Below are positions 58,470-64,000 of a stretch of DNA of 64,000 nucleotides, piece after piece. The DNA is from Streptomyces deccanensis (lineage in GTDB: Bacteria; Actinomycetota; Actinomycetes; Streptomycetales; Streptomycetaceae). The translations under genes were made by a program, and so were the position numbers. How positions within the stretch are numbered: position 1 is the first letter of the stretch; each line of letters starts with the position of its first letter. The DNA lies in the NCBI RefSeq assembly GCF_022385335.1, contig NZ_CP092431.1:4960001-5024000 (forward strand), in the 5' to 3' direction. Under the pieces are notes generated by a model. It saw nothing but the letters and a program-made list of their open reading frames with translations. It did no database searches and was not told the origin of the DNA.

Positions 58470-58825
58470 CAGGCCGTGGCCCCCATGGCAGCCGGGAACG
58501 CGGCCGGAGTCACGGCGGCGGCGCGGAAGGCGATGCCGTGACGCTGCTGGCCGTTGAACACCGACTCCCACGGCCGGGCAACCAGCCCCGGCAGCGAGAC
58601 CGGCGCCCCGAGCGTCAGCCCCTCGGCCACACCGCCCTCGGGCACGGTGACCTTGACCAGCGACGACTCCCCGTCCTCGATGTAGACGACGCCGATCGTC
58701 ATCAGTGCTTCACCGCTGACGGCGTCCTTGGCGATCTCGCCCGTCTGCCGGTCCCGGACCTTGGGCTCGGGAGCCTCGGTCAGCAGGATCGTGGCGGCCG
58801 AGGTCTCAACACGAATGGTGCGCAA
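58469..58825 (-). CDS. SCO3933-family regulatory protein of element 2
   Basis: A 118-residue homologue of the protein at 29861 (VTVPEGGVAEGLTLGAPVSL, then ARPWESVFNGQQRHGIAFRA). It heads the transfer operon. TTG 58825 is used; GATGGGTGA lies upstream. The ACTCGTCTA motif is 17 bp before the start, so this operon is probably directly repressed by the GntR protein. Confidence 0.83.
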   Translation of the reverse strand: MRTIRVETSAATILLTEAPEPKVRDRQTGEIAKDAVSGEALMTIGVVYIEDGESSLVKVTVPEGGVAEGLTLGAPVSLPGLVARPWESVFNGQQRHGIAFRAAAVTPAAFPAAMGATA

Positions 58826-58841
58826 GGCAATTCACCCATCT

Positions 58842-58850
58842 ACTCGTCTA
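58842..58850. promoter_or_regulatory. ACTCGTCTA motif, site 2
   Basis: ATCTACTCGTCTATACGTGA directly upstream of the element 2 transfer operon. Shares 11 bp (ACTCGTCTATA) with site 3. Confidence 0.65.
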
Positions 58851-58917
58851 TACGTGATGTGTCCTGCGAACCCAACTTGCCGGGCTCGCGAGGACCACCC
58901 TGCCACACCACTTGCCC

Positions 58918-58933
58918 ACTCGTCTATACGAGT
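58918..58933. promoter_or_regulatory. ACTCGT-CTAT-ACGAGT dyad, site 3
   Basis: ACTCGTCTATACGAGT has perfect 6-bp inverted arms. It lies between the divergent genes at 58825 and 59004, 68 bp from site 2, so looping between the two sites is possible. Confidence 0.7.
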
Positions 58934-59003
58934 ATGCCTGTTGGGGTGTACGAGTCGGAGAAGCGTCCCGCCCACTGTCAGAGCCATCCGCCAGAATCCG
59001 GTC

Positions 59004-59345
59004 ATGCTGATAGCGACAAGCGCCAATGGCCACGTGGTCAAGCGCCCCTCGAAGCCGGCCATCGGGACGATGCTCGCCAACCTGCGACGAGGCAACGAGC
59101 ACATGGTGCTTGAGCGCCAGGCGGAGGACCTCGAAGGAGACTGGTACATCCAGGTCCTGTTCCACGACAACAACACCTACCAGCTGGAATACCGGGACGG
59201 TGCCCCCGCCGAGCACTACCAGACGCGGACCATCTCGCAAGAGAAGGTGCGGGTGGCGCTCATCGGCTGGGCAACCGGCAAGCCGGACTGGCGCGATGGC
59301 TTCATGTGGAACAACATCGGCGACATGTTCACACCGGAGGCCTAG
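59004..59345 (+). CDS. conserved hypothetical protein
   Basis: A 113-residue protein starting at ATG 59004. It is rich in aromatic and acidic residues (EDLEGDWYIQVLFHDNNTYQ, then LEYRDGAPAEHYQTRTISQE). The C-terminal half (VALIGWATGKPDWRDGFMWN) suggests an alpha/beta fold like some immunity proteins. No family can be named. It is divergent from the transfer operon across GntR-type sites 2 and 3. Confidence 0.7.
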   Translation: MLIATSANGHVVKRPSKPAIGTMLANLRRGNEHMVLERQAEDLEGDWYIQVLFHDNNTYQLEYRDGAPAEHYQTRTISQEKVRVALIGWATGKPDWRDGFMWNNIGDMFTPEA

Positions 59346-59370
59346 CACCCCACCGACGCCGGTCATGCGA

Positions 59371-60159
59371 TCACGTCGCCGGGAGCTGGTACGCCAGGAC
59401 GTACGCGTCCGCCGCCATGACCGTGTCGCAGACCTCCACGGCCCGGCCTTCGGCGTCGAAGGCGGTACGGATCAGGTGGATCACCGGCACACCGGAGGCC
59501 AGCCGGAGCGTCTTCACCTCAGCCGGTGACGGCATCCGGGCGCGAATCTCCTCCTCGAAGTGGTCGAGTCGGTGCCCCAGTTCCTCAAGGCGGGCGTAGA
59601 TCCCGCCGGGCCCGGGGTTGGGTTCGGCAATGGGCGTACCGCGCGCGATGTCGAGCGGCAGATACGAGGTCGCGAACTCGACCGGACGTCCGTCGAGCAG
59701 ATACCGGCGCCGACGAGCCAGCACCCGACGCACGGACCCGAGCCGTGTCGAGACGTCCTGGCTGGCCTTCTCTTCCTTGACCTCAAGGCTGTCGACCTGG
59801 GGGTGACTGCCGGCCGCGTTGGCTTCGACGATGAAGGCCGCCTTGCCCTGCTCGCGGTGGCGCCGGGCGAACCGGTCGGAGGCGAGCCGTCGCACAGGAG
59901 GCCGGGGCCGGACGAAGACGCCCTTGCCGTGCTCGGCGTGCACGAGCCCTTCGCCCTGGAGGACGGAGAAGGAGTTGCGGACCGTCATCCGGGATACCCC
60001 GTAGTGGTCAACAAGCTCAGCCTCCGAGGGCAACTTTTCACCCTCCTTGAACCGCCCCCGGTCGATGGCCTCGCGCAACTGGTCGGCGATCTGCCGAAAC
60101 ACCGCACGATCGCTCGTGGGGTCGAGATCACCGAGGAAGCCGGAAGGAAGAGAGGGCAC
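59371..60159 (-). CDS. GntR-family regulator with UTRA domain (element 2)
   Basis: A 262-residue HutC-type regulator. The winged helix (FRQIADQLREAIDRGRFKEG, then LPSEAELVDHYGVSRMTVRN and GEGLVHAEHGKGVFV) fills the first 85 residues. The UTRA ligand domain (LARRRRYLLDGRPVEFATSY, then GVPVIHLIRTAFDAEGRAVE) follows. GTG 60159 lies after AAGGAGTACAC. Related regulators such as KorSA repress AICE transfer. The recurring ACTCGTCTA sites include one 18 bp upstream of its own start. The UTRA domain suggests that a small effector lifts repression. Confidence 0.92.
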   Translation of the reverse strand: MPSLPSGFLGDLDPTSDRAVFRQIADQLREAIDRGRFKEGEKLPSEAELVDHYGVSRMTVRNSFSVLQGEGLVHAEHGKGVFVRPRPPVRRLASDRFARRHREQGKAAFIVEANAAGSHPQVDSLEVKEEKASQDVSTRLGSVRRVLARRRRYLLDGRPVEFATSYLPLDIARGTPIAEPNPGPGGIYARLEELGHRLDHFEEEIRARMPSPAEVKTLRLASGVPVIHLIRTAFDAEGRAVEVCDTVMAADAYVLAYQLPAT

Positions 60160-60176
60160 GTGTACTCCTTTAGATA

Positions 60177-60187
60177 TCTAGACGAGT
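60177..60187. promoter_or_regulatory. ACTCGTCTA motif, site 4 (inverted), gntR-nudix intergenic
   Basis: TCTAGACGAGT, the reverse complement of ACTCGTCTAGA, lies between the divergent gntR and NUDIX starts. It may serve autorepression and control of the NUDIX operon. Confidence 0.65.
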
Positions 60188-60242
60188 GGGCGATTGTTGT
60201 TGCTACGGTGGAGAGCCTAGCCAGCCGAGAGGGCCGAGGAAC

Positions 60243-60674
60243 GTGAGCACCGACCGTCCACACTCCGTGAGCGTCGCCGGAGTCATCGTCGACGACCAGA
60301 ACCGGGCCCTCTTGATCAAACGCCGTGACAACGGCAAGTGGGAACCCCCGGGCGGAGTCCTCGAACGCGAGGAAACCCTCCCCGAAGCCCTCCAGCGCGA
60401 AGTCCTCGAAGAGACCGGCATCAAGATCGCGCTTCCCGCGACCCTGACCGGGGTCTACAAGAACATGACGGGCCTGATCGTCTCGCTGGTCTTCCGCTGC
60501 GAAGCGGCCGACGGCACACCGACCACCGGCGACGAGACCCGCGCACTGCGCTGGGCCACCCGTGAAGAAGTCACCGAGCTTGCCGACGAGGCATACGCGA
60601 TCCGCGTCCTGGACGCACTCGACGCAACATCCCCGCCGGCCATCCGCGCCCACGACGGCGTGAAACTCATCTAG
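60243..60674 (+). CDS. NUDIX hydrolase (MutT-like)
   Basis: A 143-residue enzyme. The Nudix box GGVLEREETLPEALQREVLEETGI is complete. VSVAGVIVDDQNRALLIKRR and WEPPGG precede it, typical of the MutT/NudA branch. It cleaves a nucleoside-diphosphate derivative. GTG 60243 follows GCCGAGG. It is divergent from gntR. Its presence in both elements suggests a shared use for nucleotide clearing, but the two enzymes are of different subgroups. Confidence 0.9.
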   Translation: MSTDRPHSVSVAGVIVDDQNRALLIKRRDNGKWEPPGGVLEREETLPEALQREVLEETGIKIALPATLTGVYKNMTGLIVSLVFRCEAADGTPTTGDETRALRWATREEVTELADEAYAIRVLDALDATSPPAIRAHDGVKLI

Positions 60675-60720
60675 CCCGAACCCGCTGCACATGGCGGCCT
60701 ACCAGCATGAAGGAACTTGT

Positions 60721-61149
60721 ATGCACGAGTATACGAGCACTGCGCGGGTCTGGGGACTCACTTGCCCAGGATTTCCGGAAGAGGTGAGCCGGGCCCGCCG
60801 CTGGACCCGCGACATCCTGCGCGGATCACCCCTGGCTGACGACGCCGAGCTGATCGTGAGCGAGCTGAGCGCGAACGCGATCCTCCACACGGCCAGCGGC
60901 ATGGAGTCCGGCAGCTTCCACCTGGCCCTCGCGGTGACCCGGCAGGTGATCGCCCTCTCGGTGACGGACGGCGGAGGAACCGGCACGGCCCCCAAGGCCG
61001 AGCACCAGGACAACGAGGCCGAACACGGCCGGGGCCTGGGCATGGTCACCGCACTCGCCCACCGAGTCGCCATCCACGGCAGCAACGACGGCTACACGGT
61101 CACCGCGGAACTCTTCACCGGCACCCGACCGGGAGACCACCCGTGCTGA
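60721..61149 (+). CDS. HATPase_c_2 ATP-binding protein (RsbW-like anti-sigma/kinase fold)
   Basis: A 142-residue GHKL-fold protein. The N box is AELIVSELSANAILHTASG, G1 is SVTDGGGTG, and G2 is EHGRGLGMVTALAHRV. This family in Streptomyces includes anti-sigma factors and many orphan members. ATG 60721 follows AAGGAACTTGT. A GAGTATACGAG sequence related to the GntR motif overlaps the first codons. It overlaps the next gene by 7 bp. Possible partners in the window include the SigF/SigN class, but no link is shown. Confidence 0.88.
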   Translation: MHEYTSTARVWGLTCPGFPEEVSRARRWTRDILRGSPLADDAELIVSELSANAILHTASGMESGSFHLALAVTRQVIALSVTDGGGTGTAPKAEHQDNEAEHGRGLGMVTALAHRVAIHGSNDGYTVTAELFTGTRPGDHPC

Positions 61150-61529
61150 ACGACGAAGCCCGCCGCGGCTACTGGTGCGAGTGCTGGACCGAAGACCTCA
61201 CCGACGAGAGCGAGTTGGTGTTGCGGGCGTCCTTCGACGCTTACACGGCGCCGCAGGCCGACAGATGGGTTGCCGTCGCGCTCCGCACCATCTCACCGGC
61301 ATTCGACCCGGAAGCATCCGAGCAGGCATGGCAGTGGCTGTACGACGGCCGCATAGAAACCCGCCGAGCCCTCCTGCGCTCCGAGCCCTGCACCGTGTCG
61401 GTCACCTTCTTCACCACCCGCATCACCTGGACGATCCGGCCAGTGATCTTCCTGCCGCTCGCACACCGGGAAGGGACTGTACTACCAGCTTGCGCATACG
61501 GTTTCAAACCACAACAGACTTATCTCTAG
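61143..61529 (+). CDS. conserved hypothetical protein coupled to the ATP-binding protein
   Basis: A 128-residue protein starting at GTG 61143 inside the previous gene. Trp-rich N-terminus (YWCECWTEDLTDESELVLRA), then YTAPQADRWVAVALRTISPA and SVTFFTTRITWTIRPVIFLP. The last 25 residues are encoded by a segment that is repeated, in decayed form, at 62416-62508. The family name is unknown. It probably works with the GHKL protein. Confidence 0.72.
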   Translation: MLNDEARRGYWCECWTEDLTDESELVLRASFDAYTAPQADRWVAVALRTISPAFDPEASEQAWQWLYDGRIETRRALLRSEPCTVSVTFFTTRITWTIRPVIFLPLAHREGTVLPACAYGFKPQQTYL

Positions 61530-61739
61530 TCGCTGTTACTCGTCGACTGTTGATGCCTGATGTCTACCTGCCGGATGTGGCTGAGCATGGTAGATGGCGG
61601 GTTTCACCACCTACCGCGCTGACTTTCACGGGGGCATGCATCGAGGAGGATTCGGAGAGGCCGGTTAGTGCCCTCCGCAACGGTCAGGTCTGCAAAGCTG
61701 TCATGGTCATCTACTGCTGTATCAACGGGGAGTCTTGTG

Positions 61740-62375
61740 GTGAGGCGTACAGGATGGGCAGCTGTCATAGCGGCAGTAGTGGCAACAGCCGGATGCAGCA
61801 GCAGCGGTGCGGGCTCGAACACCGCTCAGTCATCCCCGAAACAGCAGCAGACGGTGCCGGCATACCACCGGCTGGTCATGCCGGACAGCCTGGCCGACGG
61901 CCGCTATCGACGTGAACGTGATGCAGCTGACCCGGACGAGACTCTGGCTGAACTGATGTCGGGGCATGTCGAGCAGCCAACGGCTGCCTTTGGCGCCTAC
62001 GACCCCGTTTCCGACCGCTCTCAGGCGCTGGTCCTGTCGGTCACCGGGGTCTACGGCACCGTCCTGAGCCCGGTGACGGCGCGTGATGAACTCCTTCGGG
62101 TACTGGATCGCCGCGACAACGGACCGGTCCCTTTGGTCGGACCCCGCACTATCACCCCGCCCGGCTCCCAAGAGCCGCTGCAGTGCCGCGTGACCACTCG
62201 GCGGATGCCTGACGTGGACTTCGACACGGTAGAAGCGGCGTGCACGTGGGCTGATGCCTCCACGGTCGCGACGGTGAGCGAGGTACTGCGTCCGACGGTC
62301 AAGCCCGAAGATGTGAACCTTGACGCCTTCGCCAGCGAAGTGGACACGATCCGCAACGACGTCCGGGCAGACTGA
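61740..62375 (+). CDS. lipoprotein of unknown function
   Basis: A 211-residue protein. The signal VRRTGWAAVIAAVVATAGCSSS has a clear lipobox with Cys near residue 20. The mature part (LADGRYRRERDAADPDETLA, then SVTGVYGTVLSPVTARDELL, CTWADASTVATVSEVL) resembles other Streptomyces lipoproteins with one conserved Cys pair. GTG 61740 is seven bases after GGGGAG; GTG 61737 is adjacent. It lies between the two copies of the duplicated 93-bp segment, so it may have been inserted there. From 61530 to here there is no gene. Confidence 0.78.
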   Translation: MRRTGWAAVIAAVVATAGCSSSGAGSNTAQSSPKQQQTVPAYHRLVMPDSLADGRYRRERDAADPDETLAELMSGHVEQPTAAFGAYDPVSDRSQALVLSVTGVYGTVLSPVTARDELLRVLDRRDNGPVPLVGPRTITPPGSQEPLQCRVTTRRMPDVDFDTVEAACTWADASTVATVSEVLRPTVKPEDVNLDAFASEVDTIRNDVRAD

Positions 62376-62415
62376 AGTAGACCAGCAGGTTCAGGCGTAC
62401 GGCGAGGCACTGCGC

Positions 62416-62508
62416 CGCATCGCCTGGACGACGTGACGGGCGATCTTCCTGTCACTCGCTCAGCGCCAAGGTGCGGAAATTTCCAGCCTGCGTACACGCC
62501 TTCAAGCC
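62416..62508 (+). pseudogene. decayed duplicate of the 3' end of the 61143-61529 gene
   Basis: CGCATCGCCTGGACG, GATCTTCCTG(T/C) and GCGTACACGCCTTCAAGCC mirror 61419-61510 base by base with about 25-30% change. An in-frame TGA and lost frame make it non-coding. It lies between the lipoprotein and repeat C. The rest of 62376-62529 shows no gene. Confidence 0.65.
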
Positions 62509-62529
62509 GACCGCCCCAGCGGACCGACT

Positions 62530-62673
62530 GAGTTACAACTTTCTCTACTGGTTCAAGGCGGCTCGCTCCGCTCACCGCGCGCGGCCCGGCCCCCGGCCGG
62601 GCCTGCGCTCCTGCCTTCGTCCCGCTCCAGCCCGGCCGGCGCCCGCGCCACGCTCTCAGCAGTCAGCCGCCTG
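62530..62673 (+). repeat. palindrome-rich repeat, copy C (cargo border of AICE 2)
   Basis: 144 bp, highly similar to copy A (20532-20675): GAGTTACAACTTTCTCTAC, TTCAAGGCGGCTCGCTCCGC and the GGCCCGGCC/GGCCGGGCC hairpin. CAGCCGC closes it. It is followed within 60 bp by the low-GC nuclease gene. Confidence 0.88.
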
Positions 62674-62732
62674 AACCAGAGCGAGGTGGGAGCGTCACAG
62701 CTGGAGCAGTTGACCGCCTCAGGGGAGCGGCA

Positions 62733-64000
62733 CTAATCCTCGAAGAAACTCCGGAAGATCAAGTCAAACTCGCACTCGTCAGCAGGAGTATCCTGCGCAA
62801 TAGCAGATCTGATTGCGCTACCCGTTCGATACCCATCACAAAAGCTTTGCGCCGCCGTCAACTTATCCCCCGAAATCGATTCGGGGTAATAATCTTCAAT
62901 TGCACCCCGCTCAAGCACATAAATCTTCTCGCTGCGCAAAGATGAGATAAGCGCATCCTTCGCATCGGAAATCTTGCCAGAGGGAGGGTATTTGACGAGA
63001 ATCGTTCGCAAGTCGCGAGTTACAGCGCGGGTGAAGAAGTCGTCAACCTTCTTCTGCAGTTCGGGCCACTCGCACTTCCCGTCCATGAATAGGTCGCCAA
63101 ATTCCTTCGCGTCTCTCCAGAGCTCTTTCATGGTAGGAGCATCACGCAGCCTGCGCGCCTGATTGTTGGAAACTTCGTCAGATTCCGAGCCGCTGGCGGA
63201 AATATGCTCCCCGATCAACTGCATGAGATGGCGCTGCTTCTCAAGCGAGTTAGCGCCAGCGCCCAATTTGTTAAATCCCTCTGCGATGGCATCAAGATCC
63301 GCAAGGACGGCCACCGATACACCGAATCGCTCAAAGAAGTCCCGATACCTTGCGATGCTCGCCTTACCGTTAACGCGCGCGATAGCCACAGACTGTTTAT
63401 CGAAATCCCAATCAGGATTCAGCGTTCGCGCGATATGGGGAATGAGAATATGATCACTATCCCCTTCAACGAGAAGCACCTTATCGGAGAAGAAGGCTGC
63501 ATCGTTGTTCTCTTGGCGAATCATCTGAAACTGATCCTTCGCCTTGAGATGGGAAAGGTCTACAGGGAATGCGACTGCAGTCGGCGGAGTTATTGTTCGA
63601 TTCTTCGCAATCTTGACAAAAGTTCCCGTCGCTTGAGGGCTATAGAATGCCGTTGAATGAGTGCTGACGAGAACATGGTTGTCCTGCGCGAAAATCCGTA
63701 GCGCCTCGAAGAGTTGTCGCTGAGCACGCGGGTGCAGGAAGAGTTCAGGCTCCTCGAACAAGAGCAGGTACGGTCTAGGGCGGGCCCCTGTTGAGTCTCC
63801 ACGCACGGTAGTTCGCAACTCTGCGTAAGATCGCAGAATGGCGAACGTAACCGACCTGCGGAGGCCGTCACCTTTACTCTTGAAAGCCCCACGGACTCCG
63901 TCGTCAACTGTGATAGTCGCATTTGACAAAACACTTCGAAGGTCAGGCGGAGGAATCTCAATACTCACCGCCGTATCGGGAAATGCCGCCTGCAAGTTTC
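62733..64000 (-). CDS. OLD-family ATP-dependent endonuclease (ATPase-TOPRIM), N-terminus outside window
   Basis: At least 422 residues; the frame runs off the right edge, so the start is not in the window. The C-terminal ABC ATPase half shows a signature-like KGDGLRRSV, Walker B PYLLLFEEPELFLHP and the H-loop VLVSTHSTAFYS. A TOPRIM domain follows with the Glu of KVLLVEGDSDHILI and the acidic pair in VAVLADLDAI. OLD nucleases act in phage defence, alone or with partners, for example GajA of Gabija or AriA-type ATPases. GC is low (about 50%) against the surrounding 70%, so it is recent cargo. Any partner gene would lie beyond 64000, since nothing follows its stop but repeat C. Confidence 0.88.
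   Translation of the reverse strand, partial: NLQAAFPDTAVSIEIPPPDLRSVLSNATITVDDGVRGAFKSKGDGLRRSVTFAILRSYAELRTTVRGDSTGARPRPYLLLFEEPELFLHPRAQRQLFEALRIFAQDNHVLVSTHSTAFYSPQATGTFVKIAKNRTITPPTAVAFPVDLSHLKAKDQFQMIRQENNDAAFFSDKVLLVEGDSDHILIPHIARTLNPDWDFDKQSVAIARVNGKASIARYRDFFERFGVSVAVLADLDAIAEGFNKLGAGANSLEKQRHLMQLIGEHISASGSESDEVSNNQARRLRDAPTMKELWRDAKEFGDLFMDGKCEWPELQKKVDDFFTRAVTRDLRTILVKYPPSGKISDAKDALISSLRSEKIYVLERGAIEDYYPESISGDKLTAAQSFCDGYRTGSAIRSAIAQDTPADECEFDLIFRSFFED

Larger units (their letters stand above)
52015..64000 (-). mobile_element. AICE 2: pSAM2-type element in tRNA-Ser(TGA), right end outside the window
   Basis: Starts at the tRNA-Ser fragment. The core is on the minus strand: int, xis, rep, five small Spd-type genes, traB and an SCO3933-family gene. 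A GntR/UTRA regulator, NUDIX, ATPase-fold protein and lipoprotein follow, then a palindromic repeat and an OLD-family nuclease. The second attachment site is not found before the edge, so the extent beyond 62.7 kb is inferred. Confidence 0.85.

Overview
The window is high-GC actinobacterial DNA and almost certainly a Streptomyces chromosome. It carries the adjacent sigF-like and sigN-like sporulation sigma genes, a NepA-like spore-wall protein, an SSI-type protease inhibitor, a ParB parS palindrome, and two integrated elements of the pSAM2 type (AICEs, actinomycete integrative and conjugative elements). The chromosomal core lies at about 1-20268 and 36836-52014. The elements occupy 20269-36835 (complete) and 52015 to beyond the right edge (incomplete).

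Left core (1-20268): the tadA 3' end, tRNA-Ser(CGA), a Dabb protein and the two SigB/F/G-class sigma factors. An IS5-family insertion sequence sits inside a palindromic intergenic repeat. Next come a MarR regulator with its palindromic operator, a DHA2 efflux pump fused to carboxypeptidase-regulatory-like domains, and a YceI protein carrying the same kind of domain. After a PPOX/F420-type oxidoreductase there is a TetR plus DHA2 pump pair, then a four-gene minus-strand operon: response regulator, histidine kinase, GT2-GtrA transferase and GT39 mannosyltransferase-like protein. A DUF2797 protein and a small CarD-like protein lead up to the first element.

Element 1 is bounded by 44-bp direct repeats of the 3' part of tRNA-Arg(ACG). 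Its core runs left to right: GntR regulator (divergent), SCO3933-family protein, small protein, FtsK-like TraB, SpdB, RepSA-like initiator, Xis and Int. Its left half is a cargo block between two inverted copies of a roughly 140-bp palindromic repeat. The block holds a low-GC 1,051-codon gene of unknown function, a NUDIX hydrolase, an HTH-TPR regulator facing an operon that encodes a 32-residue hydrophobic peptide, a GRDP-like protein and a degenerate kinase.

Middle core (36836-52014): tRNA-Arg(ACG), tRNA-Ser(GCT), the SSI inhibitor, a 1,811-codon PAS/pseudo-kinase/double-receiver protein followed by parS, a FadD-like ligase, a SigE-family sigma factor, a ChsH1/ChsH2/Ltp2-like trio, NepA, a Prim-Pol protein and an MT0933-like antitoxin.

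Element 2 begins at a 3' fragment of tRNA-Ser(TGA). Its minus-strand core is Int, Xis, Rep, a set of Spd-type small proteins, TraB and an SCO3933-family protein. A GntR/UTRA regulator and a recurring ACTCGTCTA motif appear to control it. Its cargo side has NUDIX, an ATPase-fold protein, a lipoprotein, a third copy of the palindromic repeat and a low-GC OLD-family nuclease cut by the window edge. Both elements therefore place low-GC, defence-like cargo next to the same repeat.
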